A DNA stretch of 64,000 nucleotides, from NCBI RefSeq assembly GCF_049445995.1, contig NZ_JBMSDZ010000016.1, positions 1 through 64,000 of the forward strand, read 5' to 3'. Each line of letters opens with the position of its first letter. The stretch's first letter is position 1. This DNA is from Dyella_A sp049445995 (GTDB taxonomy: Bacteria; Pseudomonadota; Gammaproteobacteria; Xanthomonadales; Rhodanobacteraceae). Below, one piece after another: positions 25,722-35,202 of this stretch. The notes under the pieces were generated by a model, which was given only the letters and a program-made list of their open reading frames with translations, was not told the DNA's origin and did not search any database. A program made the position numbers and the translations under genes.

Positions 25722-25790
25722 TCGCGCTGGACCGATCTGGACGGCAGCCGCCGGACGACGGCGCCGCCGCTTCGCGGCGATAATCGCCGG

Positions 25791-26264
25791 ATGCTCCATG
25801 TCATCCTGTTCCGTCCCGAGATCCCGCCCAACACCGGCAACGTGATCCGCCTGTGCGCCAACACCGGCGCCGCGCTGCAGCTGATCCGACCGCTGGGCTT
25901 CGAGCTCGACGACGCGCGGCTGCGCCGGGCCGGCCTCGACTACCACGAATACGCGGCGCTGGCCGTGCACGACAGCCTCGACGCCTGCCTCGACGCGATC
26001 GGTCGGCCACGGGTGTTCGCCTTTTCCACCCGCGGTCGCGTGGCGCATGTCGATGCCGCGTTCCAGCGCGGCGATGCCCTGCTGTTCGGCTGCGAGACCG
26101 CCGGCCTGCCCGGCGACGTGCTCGACGCGATTCCCGCGCCGCAGCGCCTGCGCCTGCCGATGCGGCCGAACAGCCGCAGCCTCAACCTCTCCAACACCGT
26201 GGCGATCGCGGTGTACGAGGCGTGGCGGCAGTTCGGCTTCGCGGGCGCCGCGGCACTGTCGTAG
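25791..26264 (+). CDS. trmL: tRNA (cytidine(34)-2'-O)-methyltransferase TrmL
   Basis: 157 residues from ATG 25791 (MLHVILFRPEIPPNTGNVIR). It is a minimal SPOUT methyltransferase that 2'-O-methylates the wobble base of tRNA-Leu isoacceptors. Motif 1 IPPNTGNVIRLCANTG is at the N-terminus; the knot-forming motifs are LLFGCETAGLP (~100) and RLPMRPNSRSLNLSNTVAIA (~125-145) before the C-terminal helix YEAWRQFGF. Length is normal (~155). About 200 bp of featureless sequence separates it from ubiJ. Confidence 0.96.
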   Translation: MLHVILFRPEIPPNTGNVIRLCANTGAALQLIRPLGFELDDARLRRAGLDYHEYAALAVHDSLDACLDAIGRPRVFAFSTRGRVAHVDAAFQRGDALLFGCETAGLPGDVLDAIPAPQRLRLPMRPNSRSLNLSNTVAIAVYEAWRQFGFAGAAALS

Positions 26265-26469
26265 GCCCGCGTCCTGCAGGCGAAGTCGCGTCGCATGCCG
26301 CCTCGACGCGGAAGGCCCCGCCCGAGGCCATCACCCCACGGCCAGCGGCCTGTCGGGTCTTGCGGGTGGCTTTGAGGTCGATCCAGAGCGAGAGGCATCG
26401 CCCGCGAGCGACGGAAGCTTTGTCGCGCGTGGCTGCCGGGGCTCGGGCCGCGGCCGCTACAATCGGCGG

Positions 26470-27120
26470 ATGACCGATTCCGCTCCCAACGCCTGGCTGC
26501 CGCCGCCGCTGCGCAAGCTCGCCGGCCGCGCGCTGGAAAGCGCGCTCAACCACACCCTCTCGCTCGATCCGGACACGCAGCGCAAGCTCGCCGCGCTCGA
26601 TGGCCGCAGCGTGCAGCTGCATCTGCGTGGGCCGGAGCTCGCGCTGGCGGTGACGGTGGCACAGGGGCAGCTGCGCGTGGGTCCACCGGCCGACGACAAC
26701 CAGCTGCGGGTGGCCGCCTCGCCGGGCAGCCTGCTCGGCATGCTGCTGCGCCGCGGCGACGACGGCGTGGCACCGGGCAAGGTGGAGATCGCCGGCGACG
26801 CCGACCTTGCGCGCCGGCTGGAGAAACTGGCCAGCGGCTTCGCCCCCGACTTCGAGGAAGCGTTCGCGCGCACCTTCGGCGATGTGCTCGGCGTGCCGCT
26901 GGCGCGCGCGATCCGCGCCGGCCTCGCCCATGCGAAGGAGACCGCCGCCCATCTCACCGAGGACGGCGCCGACTGGGTGCGCGACGAGGCGCAGCTGGTG
27001 ATGGGGCCGGGCGAGGTGGACGCCTTCCTCGACGGCGTCGATGCGCTGCGCGAGCGCAGCGAGCGGCTGGAAGCGCGGCTGGCCCGCCTGCAGCTGCGCC
27101 TGCAGGGACACGGCGCATGA
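26470..27120 (+). CDS. ubiJ: Ubiquinone biosynthesis accessory factor UbiJ (SCP2 domain)
   Basis: 216 residues from ATG 26470. The N-terminal half is an SCP2-like lipid-binding domain (LESALNHTLSLDPDTQRKLA, then VQLHLRGPELALAVTVAQGQ). The C-terminal half is helical, ending in a coiled coil (DALRERSERLEARLARLQLR). UbiJ is a non-catalytic component of the soluble Ubi complex, thought to bind ubiquinone intermediates. The ATGA overlap with ubiB is the conserved ubiJ-ubiB arrangement and confirms the call; ubiE, usually adjacent in enterics, is 20 kb away here. Confidence 0.93.
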   Translation: MTDSAPNAWLPPPLRKLAGRALESALNHTLSLDPDTQRKLAALDGRSVQLHLRGPELALAVTVAQGQLRVGPPADDNQLRVAASPGSLLGMLLRRGDDGVAPGKVEIAGDADLARRLEKLASGFAPDFEEAFARTFGDVLGVPLARAIRAGLAHAKETAAHLTEDGADWVRDEAQLVMGPGEVDAFLDGVDALRERSERLEARLARLQLRLQGHGA

Positions 27121-28772
27121 GCTCGCTCATGGTGTTTCCGCGCCTGCTGCGGGTGGCCTCGGTGCTGCTGGCGTGGCGGCTGGACGAGATCGTCGAGACC
27201 GCCCACCTGTTCCGCCCGCTCAAGCTGGTGCGCCCGCTCTTCGGCACGCCTCGCCCCGACGTCGACACGCTGCCGCGCGGCGCCCGCCTGCGCGGCGCGA
27301 TGACCGAGCTGGGGCCGATCTTCGTCAAGGCCGGCCAGGTGCTGTCCACCCGCCGCGACCTGATTCCCGCCGACATCGCCGACGAACTCGCCCTGCTGCA
27401 GGACCAGGTGCCGCCGTTTCCCGGCAGCGAGGCGCGCGCCATCGTCGAGCGCGAGCTGAAGCAGCCGGTGACCGCGCTGTTCGCCCAGTTCGATGAAACC
27501 GCGCTGGCCTCCGCCTCGATCGCCCAGGTGCACGCTGCCACGCTGCGCGACGGCCGCGAGGTGGTGGTGAAGGTGCTGCGCCCGGGCATCGCCAAGCGCA
27601 TCGCCAACGACGTGGCGCTGCTGCGCTCGCTGGGCGAGCTGGTGAACCGCTGGCATCCGGCCGCCGGCAAGATCCGCCCGCTGGAAGTGGTGGCCGAGGT
27701 CGAGAAGATGCTCGAGAACGAGCTCGACCTGCAGCGCGAAGGCGCCAGCGCCAGCCTGCTCCGGCGCAATTTCGCCAGCGGCGTGGACATGTACGTGCCC
27801 GCCGTGGAATGGGACTACACCACCGAGGGCGTGCTCACGCTCGAGCGCGTGTATGGCGTGAGCTGCGACGACGTGGCGGCGATCGACGCGGCCGGCATCG
27901 ACCGCAAGGCGCTGGCCGTGAAAGGCGTGCGGGTGTTCTACGAGCAGGTGTTCCGCGACAACTTCTTTCACGCCGACGCGCACCCCGGCAACGTCTGGGT
28001 GGATCTGGCGCGCAGGGACGACCCGCGCTTCATCGCGCTGGATTTCGGCATCATGGGATCGCTGCCCGAGGCCGACCAGTACTGGCTGGCGCAGAACTTC
28101 ATCGCACTGTTCGAGCGCGACTACCAGCGCATCGCGCAGTTGCACATCGACGCCGGCTGGATGCCGCCGCACCTGCGGGTGGACGAGCTGGCCGCCGCGG
28201 TGCGCACGGTGTGCGAACCATACTTCACCCGCCCGCTGTCGCAGATCTCGCTGGCCGAACTGGTGGTGAAGCTGTTCCGCACCGCGCAGAAGTTCGAGCT
28301 CACCCTGCAGCCGCAGCTGATCCTGCTGCAGAAGACCCTGCTCAACATCGAGGGCGTGGGGCGCATGCTCGATCCGGACATCGACATCTGGGCGGTGGCG
28401 CACCCGGTGCTCGAACGCATCCTGCGCGAGCGCTACAGCCTGCGCCGCACGCTGAAGGAGGCGCGCAGGCGGCTGCCCGAATGGATCCACGCGGCACCGC
28501 AGCTGCCCGAGCTGGTGCGCGACGCGCTGCGTCAGACGGCCCGCGGCGAACAACGCGCCGTTGCCGACCCGCAGCTCCTCGCACAACGACAAGTCGATGC
28601 GCAGCGGCAACAGCGCGCCCTTGCCGGCGGACTGCTCGGCGGCAGCCTGCTGATCGTGGCGACCCTGCTGGCTACGCTGGCGCCGTGGCACGGGCCGTGG
28701 TTGCCCGTGCTGGCCGGCGTGGCCGGCGTGCTCGTCTTCGCCATCACCTGGCCCCGCCGCCATCGACCGTAG
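27117..28772 (+). CDS. ubiB: Ubiquinone biosynthesis kinase-like protein UbiB
   Basis: 551 residues from ATG 27117. UbiB/ADCK-family atypical kinase-like ATPase needed for ubiquinone synthesis, held at the inner membrane. The KxGQ motif is FVKAGQVLSTRRDLIP (~residue 70). Kinase-fold elements are SIAQVHAATLRDGREVVVKV (A-rich loop and Lys, ~140), FFHADAHPGNVWVD (catalytic HxDxHPxN, ~285) and FIALDFGIMG (DFG, ~305). Two C-terminal membrane spans end the protein (SLLIVATLLATLAPW, then LAGVAGVLVFAITW). The TAG stop (28770-28772) is the TAG of the REP element's GTAGGAG. Confidence 0.97.
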   Translation: MSSLMVFPRLLRVASVLLAWRLDEIVETAHLFRPLKLVRPLFGTPRPDVDTLPRGARLRGAMTELGPIFVKAGQVLSTRRDLIPADIADELALLQDQVPPFPGSEARAIVERELKQPVTALFAQFDETALASASIAQVHAATLRDGREVVVKVLRPGIAKRIANDVALLRSLGELVNRWHPAAGKIRPLEVVAEVEKMLENELDLQREGASASLLRRNFASGVDMYVPAVEWDYTTEGVLTLERVYGVSCDDVAAIDAAGIDRKALAVKGVRVFYEQVFRDNFFHADAHPGNVWVDLARRDDPRFIALDFGIMGSLPEADQYWLAQNFIALFERDYQRIAQLHIDAGWMPPHLRVDELAAAVRTVCEPYFTRPLSQISLAELVVKLFRTAQKFELTLQPQLILLQKTLLNIEGVGRMLDPDIDIWAVAHPVLERILRERYSLRRTLKEARRRLPEWIHAAPQLPELVRDALRQTARGEQRAVADPQLLAQRQVDAQRQQRALAGGLLGGSLLIVATLLATLAPWHGPWLPVLAGVAGVLVFAITWPRRHRP

Positions 28773-28852
28773 GAGCGCACCCTGTGCGCGAATGCTTTTG
28801 GCTTTGATGTCGATCAGGAGCAAAAGCATTCGCGCACAGGGTGCGCTCCTAC
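28769..28852. repeat. REP-like palindrome (copy 4)
   Basis: 84-bp element from GTAGGAGCGCACCCTGTGCG to GCGCACAGGGTGCGCTCCTA plus C. The arms are complementary, including the GAATGCTTTTG/CAAAAGCATTC inner part, around a TGATGTCGATCAGG-type centre. Each arm contains the self-hairpin GCGCACCCTGTGCGC. It supplies the ubiB stop codon and lies 14 bp ahead of truC. Confidence 0.9.
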
Positions 28853-28866
28853 CAGCGGGCCACGCC

Positions 28867-29586
28867 ATGATCGAGATTCTGTACCAGGACGATGCGCTGA
28901 TTGCGGTGAACAAGCCCGCGGGCCTGGCCGTGCATCGCTCGAAGATGGTGGGCAATGCGCAGGAGTTCCTGATCGACCTGCTGCGCGAGCAGGTGGGCGG
29001 CAATGTGTACCTGGCGCACCGGCTGGATCGCGCCACCAGCGGCGTGCTGCTGATCGCGCGTTCCAGCGAAGTGGCCGGCGCGCTGGGCGAACAGTTCATG
29101 GGGCGCGACGTGCACAAGCAGTACCTCGCGGTGGTGCGCGGCTGGCCGGAGCCGGTGGAGGCGCTGATCGACTACCCGCTGCCCGGTTCGCGCAAGACCG
29201 GCCCGCTGCGCGAGGCGCGCACGCGCTACCGTCGCCTGGCCACGGTGGAAGTGCCGATCGCGCTCGGTCGCTATCCGCAGCAGCGCTACGCGCTGGTGGA
29301 GGCGGCGCCGGAAACCGGGCGCTTCCGCCAGATCCGCAAGCACATGGCGCACATCCACCACCCGATCATCGGCGACTGCCAGCACGGCCGCGGCGACCAC
29401 AACCGCCTGTACAGGCAGCATTTCGGCTGCCATCGCATGCTGCTGCACGCGCGGCGCATCGCGCTGCGCCATCCGGTGAGCGGCGACCCGCTGGCGATCG
29501 AGGCGCCGCTGGACGAGGCGTTCAACGCGCTGCTCGCACGTTTCGGCTGGAGGGAGGGGGAGCGAGGAGTGAGAAGTGAGAAGTGA
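28867..29586 (+). CDS. truC: RluA-family tRNA pseudouridine synthase TruC
   Basis: 239 residues from ATG 28867 (MIEILYQDDALIAVNKPAGL). TruC converts U65 of some tRNAs to pseudouridine. The catalytic Asp is in LAHRLDRATSGVLLIARS (~residue 55); other landmarks are HKQYLAVVRGW, TGRFRQIRKHMAHIHHPIIG (~160) and HRMLLHARRIAL. The enzyme proper ends near ALLARFGW. The last ~11 codons (REGERGVRSEK) and the TGA stop are read from the heptamer repeat array that starts here, so the C-terminus is probably recent and may vary among strains. Confidence 0.93.
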   Translation: MIEILYQDDALIAVNKPAGLAVHRSKMVGNAQEFLIDLLREQVGGNVYLAHRLDRATSGVLLIARSSEVAGALGEQFMGRDVHKQYLAVVRGWPEPVEALIDYPLPGSRKTGPLREARTRYRRLATVEVPIALGRYPQQRYALVEAAPETGRFRQIRKHMAHIHHPIIGDCQHGRGDHNRLYRQHFGCHRMLLHARRIALRHPVSGDPLAIEAPLDEAFNALLARFGWREGERGVRSEK

Positions 29587-29652
29587 GAAGTGAGAGAAGA
29601 GCGAAGAGAAGCGAGAAGCGAAAAGAGAAAAGAGAAAAGAGAAAAGAGAAAC
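29562..29652. repeat. Purine-rich 7-bp tandem array (GAAGTGA / AAAAGAG)
   Basis: The plus strand reads GGAGTGA followed by GAAGTGA repeats to about 29592, degenerate GAAGAG/GAAGCGA units, then four copies of AAAAGAG (29621-29650). Nearly all units are seven bases long and purine-only apart from T. The array overlaps the truC 3' end. Confidence 0.85.
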
Positions 29653-29715
29653 GTGAGCCAACACATCAAGACAGCATCAGTGAGAGGAGCGAGCTGCTGC
29701 CGCCCTTGCCCTCTC

Positions 29716-29792
29716 TCACTCCTCACTCCTCACTCCTCACTCCTCACTCCTCACTCCTCACTCCTCACTCCTCACTCCTCACTCCTCACTCG
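29716..29792. repeat. TCACTCC heptamer tandem repeat, ~11 copies
   Basis: Ten perfect copies of TCACTCC (29716-29785) and an eleventh ending in G (29786-29792). The complementary unit GGAGTGA is the one that opens the purine array 120 bp upstream, so the two arrays form a large imperfect inverted repeat. It lies 23 bp ahead of the arfB start and is a likely variable-number locus. Confidence 0.95.
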
Positions 29793-29815
29793 CCGCTCCC
29801 CGTAAACTGCCGCCC

Positions 29816-30238
29816 ATGCTCCCGATCAGCCGCACCCTCGCCATTCCCGACACCGAGCTGGTCGAGCGCTTCCTGCGTGCGGACGGCCCGGGCGGGCAGC
29901 ACGTGAACCGCACCGAGAGCGCGGTGGAGCTGCGTTTCGACGTGGCGCAGTCGCCGTCGCTGCCAGAGGCCGTGCGCGAGCGGCTGCTGACCCGGCGCGA
30001 CCGCCGTCTCACCGACGACGGCGTGCTGGTGATCCAGGGCCGCCGCTTCCGCGACCAGGGCCGCAATCGCGACGACGTGCGCGAGCGCCTGGCCGAGATC
30101 ATCCGCGGCGCGCTGGTGCCGCCCAAGAAGCGCGTGGCGACCAGGCCCACCCGCGCCTCGAAGGAGCGCCGCCTCGCCGGCAAGCAGCTGCGCAGCAGGA
30201 TCAAGCAGGGCCGCGGCAAGCCCGGAGCGCACGAGTGA
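29816..30238 (+). CDS. arfB: Alternative ribosome-rescue factor ArfB (YaeJ)
   Basis: 140 residues from ATG 29816. ArfB is a peptidyl-tRNA hydrolase that frees stalled ribosomes lacking a stop codon in the A site. The catalytic GGQ is in ADGPGGQHVNRTESAVELRF (~residues 24-43), and the basic C-terminal tail needed to enter the mRNA channel is visible (RPTRASKERRLAGKQLRSRI then KQGRGK). The short length distinguishes it from RF1/RF2. Its stop overlaps the GTG of the next gene (GTGA), so the two are coupled. No good ribosome-binding site is seen between the repeat array and the ATG. Confidence 0.95.
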   Translation: MLPISRTLAIPDTELVERFLRADGPGGQHVNRTESAVELRFDVAQSPSLPEAVRERLLTRRDRRLTDDGVLVIQGRRFRDQGRNRDDVRERLAEIIRGALVPPKKRVATRPTRASKERRLAGKQLRSRIKQGRGKPGAHE

Positions 30239-30837
30239 AGCCGGTGGTTCCGCCGCTGCCGCCGCAGGCGCCGCGCATCCGCAACCGGTTCTGGCCCTGG
30301 CTCTGCCGCGGCCTGCTGCGGCTGGGCGGCTGGCAGCTGAAGGGCGAGTTTCCCGACCTGCCCAGACTGATCGTGATCGGCGCGCCGCACTCGACCAACT
30401 GGGACGGCGTGTGGGGCCTGCTGATGAAGGTGGGGCTGGGCGTGGACATCAGCATCATGATCAAGCGCGAGCTGCTGGACAGTCCGCTGGGCATCGTCCT
30501 GCGCCCGCTCGGGCTGATTCCGATCGACCGCGGCGCCGCCACCGACATCGTGCAGCAGATGGCCGCGCGCTTCGCCCGGCACGAGCGCATGTGGCTGGGC
30601 ATCACGCCCGAAGGCACGCGCAGGAAGGTGGCGCACTGGAAATCGGGTTTCCTGCGCATCGCGCGGGCCGCCGGGGTGCCGATCCTGCCGGTGTGCATCG
30701 ATTACCCGAGCAGGAGCTTCACGCTGGGCGCGCCGGTGTACCTGGACCCGGACGAGCGCGACGAAGACGCAATGATCCGCATCCGCGCGCTGTTCCGCGG
30801 CTATCGCGGCAAGTACCACAACGTGGACCTGGATTGA
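30235..30837 (+). CDS. PlsC-like 1-acylglycerol-phosphate acyltransferase family protein
   Basis: 200 residues from GTG 30235, overlapping the arfB stop. The acyltransferase blocks are GAPHSTNWDGVWGLL (H-x4-D, ~residue 55), RPLGLIPIDRGAA (~97) and LGITPEGTRRKVAHWKSGFL (EGTR, ~120-140), then VPILPVCIDYP. It belongs to the short lysophospholipid acyltransferase type without long membrane segments beyond a hydrophobic N-terminal patch. Probable role: adding an acyl chain to a lysophospholipid or related acceptor at the inner membrane; the acceptor is unknown. Confidence 0.88.
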   Translation: MKPVVPPLPPQAPRIRNRFWPWLCRGLLRLGGWQLKGEFPDLPRLIVIGAPHSTNWDGVWGLLMKVGLGVDISIMIKRELLDSPLGIVLRPLGLIPIDRGAATDIVQQMAARFARHERMWLGITPEGTRRKVAHWKSGFLRIARAAGVPILPVCIDYPSRSFTLGAPVYLDPDERDEDAMIRIRALFRGYRGKYHNVDLD

Positions 30838-30840
30838 GTC

Positions 30841-31887
30841 TCAGCGCTCGGAGTGGCCCGACTCGTCGTAGTCGCGGTGGGTCAGCAGGCCCGGGCGGAT
30901 CAGGTCGATGAACGCGCGCGCCTCGGCGCCGAGAAATTTTCCCTTGCGCATCACCACGCCGTAGCTGCGCTGCGGGAAGTACTGCTTCATGTTGCGCACC
31001 GCCAGGCGCGAGCTGTCCGCCTCGGTGATGCAGATCCCGGTGACGACGGAGATGCCCAGGCCCATCGCCACGTATTCCTTGATCACGTCCCAGCCGCCCA
31101 CCTCGATCGCCACGTGGTACGGCACCTGGCGCTGCTGGAACACCAGATCCACCAGCCGGTAGGTCGACAGCCGCTGCGGCGGCAGGATCAGGCCGTAGGG
31201 CGACAGGTCTTCCAGCGTCACGTTGGCCTTCGCCGCCAGCGGATGGTCCGGCGGCATGATCAGCATCGGGTCGTAGTGGTAGATCGGCGCCCAGGCGATG
31301 TCGTTGGGCACGTCGAGCATCGAGCCCACCGCGAAGTCGGCCTTGTCCTCGCGCAGCATCGCCATGCCGTCCTTGCCGGTGACGTTGGCCAGCTGCAGCT
31401 GCACGGCCGGATGGCGCTCGCGGTAGCGGCGCACCAGCTCGGGCAGCAGGTACTGGATGGTGGAGGTGCCGGCGGCGATGATCAGCCGGCCGGCCTGCAG
31501 CCCTTTCACCTTGGCCTGGAAGTCGCGATCGAGGTTTTCCCAGCCCTCCACCAGCGGCCGTGCCAGCTCGTACAGCGCCTCGCCGGCGTCGGTGAGGTTG
31601 ATGCGTCGGCGGCTGCGCTCCATCAGCGTCACGCCCAGCTCGCGCTCCAGTGCCTGCAGTTGCAGGCTCACCGACGGCTGGGACAGGAACAGCGCCTCGG
31701 CGGCGCGGGTCAGGGTGCCCAGTTTCACCGTGGCCACGAACGCCCGCAGCTGCTTCTGGCGGCTGCCCTTGTAGTAGAACCGCGCCGGGTCGGTCGGCCC
31801 GCCGGCGCCGCCTTTGCGGCGGCGCAGCACGCTCGAAACGCCTTTTTTCGGTTTTTTTTCCGCGCCGATGCGGCTTTTCAGGCTCAT
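30841..31887 (-). CDS. LysR-family regulator divergent from aceB
   Basis: 348 residues from ATG 31887 (MSLKSRIGAEKKPKKG); an in-frame TTG at 31905 lies inside the operator-like palindrome and is less likely. The basic N-terminal extension of ~45 residues is unusual for LysR. The HTH is LTRAAEALFLSQPSVSLQLQ (~residues 60-80), followed by the dimer helix ALERELGVTLMER and a periplasmic-binding-like effector domain (GTSTIQYLLPELVRRYRERH onwards). It is divergent from malate synthase with 119 bp between starts, so it most likely controls the glyoxylate-shunt genes and itself. The inducer is unknown. Confidence 0.9.
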   Translation of the reverse strand: MSLKSRIGAEKKPKKGVSSVLRRRKGGAGGPTDPARFYYKGSRQKQLRAFVATVKLGTLTRAAEALFLSQPSVSLQLQALERELGVTLMERSRRRINLTDAGEALYELARPLVEGWENLDRDFQAKVKGLQAGRLIIAAGTSTIQYLLPELVRRYRERHPAVQLQLANVTGKDGMAMLREDKADFAVGSMLDVPNDIAWAPIYHYDPMLIMPPDHPLAAKANVTLEDLSPYGLILPPQRLSTYRLVDLVFQQRQVPYHVAIEVGGWDVIKEYVAMGLGISVVTGICITEADSSRLAVRNMKQYFPQRSYGVVMRKGKFLGAEARAFIDLIRPGLLTHRDYDESGHSER

Positions 31888-31892
31888 GGAAT

Positions 31893-31930
31893 CAATGATT
31901 TGCAATGATCATTGAGATAGACAATAGCAA
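31893..31930. promoter_or_regulatory. Palindromic operator region between lysR and aceB
   Basis: The intergenic sequence is AT-rich and contains the perfect 12-bp palindrome CAATGATCATTG (31903-31914), preceded by the half-repeat CAATGATT (31893-31900). LysR proteins bind dyads around T-N11-A, and this dyad lies just upstream of the lysR start on one side and ~93 bp upstream of aceB on the other, as expected for shared autoregulation and activation. Confidence 0.5.
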
Positions 31931-32006
31931 AAATTGAAACATTTGCTTTGTCAAAGCCGAATGCGAAGACCTAGTTTGGAGCTCCATCCGAGCCGGAGCA
32001 CACACC

Positions 32007-33605
32007 ATGGCCGTCCCCCAGCAACACCTGCCGCCCATCGAGCAGGCACAGATCCAGGCCGATACCCGCGGCTACGAAGCCATCCTGACGCCCGCGGCGC
32101 TGGGCTTCCTTGCCCGCCTGCATCGCTTCGCCGAGCCGCGTCGCCAGCAGCTGCTGCAGGCGCGCCGCGATCGCCAGACCCGCTACGACGCCGGCGCCCT
32201 GCCCAACTTCCGCGCCGACACCGTCGCCATCCGCGAGGGCGACTGGCGCGTGGCGCCGATTCCGGCCGCCCTGCAGGACCGCCGGGTGGAGATCACCGGG
32301 CCGGTGGAGCGCAAGATGATCATCAACGCGCTCAATTCCGGCGCGAAGGTGTTCATGGCCGACTTCGAGGATTCCTCGGCGCCGAGCTTTCGCAACCAGC
32401 TCGATGGCCAGATCAACCTGCGCGATGCCGCCAGCGGCTCGATCGCCTACACCTCGCCGGAGGGCAAGCGCTACCAGCTGGCCGCGCAGACCGCGGTGCT
32501 GGTGGTGCGCCCGCGTGGCTGGCACCTGCCCGAGCGGCACGTGCTGGTCGACGGCGAGGTGATGGCCGGCGCACTGGTCGACTTCGGCCTGTTCGCCTTC
32601 CACAACGCGCACCTGCTGCACGCCCTGCAGCGCGGCCCGTACTTCTACCTGCCCAAGCTGGAGGCGATGGAAGAAGCCGCGCTGTGGGACGACGTGATGG
32701 CGCTGGCGGAGAACGAGCTGGACCTGCCGGTCGGCAGCATGAAGGCCACCGTGCTGATCGAGACGCTGCCGGCGGTGTTCCAGATGCACGAGATCCTGCA
32801 CGCGCTGCGGCGGCGCGCGGTCGGCCTCAACTGCGGCCGCTGGGACTACATCTTTTCCTACCTCAAGACCCTGCGCGGCCACCGCGACCGCCTGCTGCCG
32901 GAGCGCGGCCAGGTGGTGATGACGGTGCCGTTCCTGAAGGCGTATTCGGAGCTCTTGATCCAGACCTGCCATCGCCGCGGCGCGTTCGCGATGGGCGGCA
33001 TGGCCGCGCAGATCCCGATCAAGGGCGACGAAGCCGCCAACGCGGCGGCGATGGCCAAGGTGCGCGCCGACAAGCTGCGCGAGGTGCAGGCCGGCCACGA
33101 CGGCACCTGGGTGGCGCATCCGGCGCTGGTGCCGGTGGCCCAGGCGATCTTCGACGAGCACATGCCCGCGGCCAACCAGCTGGACCGGCTGCGCGAAGAC
33201 GTCCGCGTGACCCGTGAGCAGCTCCTCGCCCCCTGTGCCGGCTCGATCAGCCGCGCCGGTTTCGACAACAACGTGGAGGTGGCGCTGCGCTACACCGCCG
33301 CCTGGCTGGACGGGCTGGGCTGCGTGCCGATCCATCACCTGATGGAAGACGCCGCCACCGCCGAGATCGCCCGCGCCCAGCTGTGGCAGTGGCTGCACCA
33401 TGGCGGCGTGGAGTTCACCGACCACGCGCCGATCGATTTCGCCCTGTTCGACCAGGCGCTGGCGGCCCACACGCACAAGCTGCGCGACAGCCTGCACCCT
33501 GGCGCCGGCAAGGCCGATGCCGCCGCGGCCCTGCTCTCGGCGCTCACCCACGACGACCAGCTCGCCGACTTCCTGACCCTGCCCGCCTACGAACAGCTTG
33601 CCTGA
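32007..33605 (+). CDS. aceB: Malate synthase A
   Basis: 532 residues from ATG 32007, with GGAG 10 bases upstream. It condenses glyoxylate and acetyl-CoA to malate, the second glyoxylate-shunt step, in the cytoplasm. Malate synthase A signatures are GPVERKMIINALNSGAKVFM (~residues 96-115) with ADFEDSSAPSF (catalytic/Mg acidic residues), PRGWHLPERHVLVDGE (~170), KATVLIETLPAVFQMHEIL (~247-265) and LNCGRWDYIFSYLKT. Length is that of isoform A (~530), not G. It is followed by a REP element and aceA on the same strand. Confidence 0.97.
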   Translation: MAVPQQHLPPIEQAQIQADTRGYEAILTPAALGFLARLHRFAEPRRQQLLQARRDRQTRYDAGALPNFRADTVAIREGDWRVAPIPAALQDRRVEITGPVERKMIINALNSGAKVFMADFEDSSAPSFRNQLDGQINLRDAASGSIAYTSPEGKRYQLAAQTAVLVVRPRGWHLPERHVLVDGEVMAGALVDFGLFAFHNAHLLHALQRGPYFYLPKLEAMEEAALWDDVMALAENELDLPVGSMKATVLIETLPAVFQMHEILHALRRRAVGLNCGRWDYIFSYLKTLRGHRDRLLPERGQVVMTVPFLKAYSELLIQTCHRRGAFAMGGMAAQIPIKGDEAANAAAMAKVRADKLREVQAGHDGTWVAHPALVPVAQAIFDEHMPAANQLDRLREDVRVTREQLLAPCAGSISRAGFDNNVEVALRYTAAWLDGLGCVPIHHLMEDAATAEIARAQLWQWLHHGGVEFTDHAPIDFALFDQALAAHTHKLRDSLHPGAGKADAAAALLSALTHDDQLADFLTLPAYEQLA

Positions 33606-33614
33606 CCACACCCG

Positions 33615-33711
33615 GTAGGAGCGCACCCTGTGCGCGAATGCTCTTGCTCCTGATCGACATCAGAGCCAGACAAAAAAACCAAGAGCATTCGCGCACAGGG
33701 TGCGCTCCTAC
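33615..33711. repeat. REP-like palindrome (copy 5) between aceB and aceA
   Basis: 97-bp element, GTAGGAGCGCACCCTGTGCG to GTGCGCTCCTAC, with inner arms GAATGCTCTTG and CAAGAGCATTC. Its centre is longer than in other copies (GAGCCAGACAAAAAAACC). It lies inside the aceB-aceA transcript and could set different mRNA levels of the two genes by 3'-end protection. Confidence 0.9.
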
Positions 33712-33738
33712 GACAACACCATGAACCGGAGCCCTGCC

Positions 33739-35034
<1,296 letters not shown>

Positions 35035-35060
35035 GCCGCACGGCCGTGCGGCGCTGCACG

Positions 35061-35094
35061 GGCCACGCCGTCGGAAGCTCCCGGCGGCGTGGCC
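35061..35094. terminator. Bidirectional hairpin between aceA and the RND pump gene
   Basis: GGCCACGCCG and CGGCGTGGCC are perfect 10-bp arms around a 14-nt loop, 27 bp after the aceA stop and between two convergent transcription units. There is no T-run, so its strength as an intrinsic terminator is uncertain. Confidence 0.5.
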
Positions 35095-35202
35095 CCATCA
35101 TGCCGCTGCGTTCCGGCGCAAGCCGTGCCGAGGGCGCGGCGGAGCCGGAGCGATGCCGTCCGCGCTGCAGCGGCACTGACCGCGCCGCCGTACGCGGCCT
35201 GG

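Noticed and set aside
26265..26469. 205-bp gap between trmL and ubiJ searched for a small gene
   Set aside because: Only frames continuing from neighbouring shadows; no ribosome-binding site or domain.
29716..29792. Heptamer array considered as a CRISPR-like array
   Set aside because: Contiguous 7-bp units without spacers; no cas genes.
31888..31905. TTG 31905 as LysR start
   Set aside because: It lies inside the operator-like palindrome; ATG 31887 is simpler.
35061..35094. Hairpin after aceA considered as a riboswitch or RNA gene
   Set aside because: A simple stem between convergent genes with no conserved core; a transcription boundary is enough to explain it.
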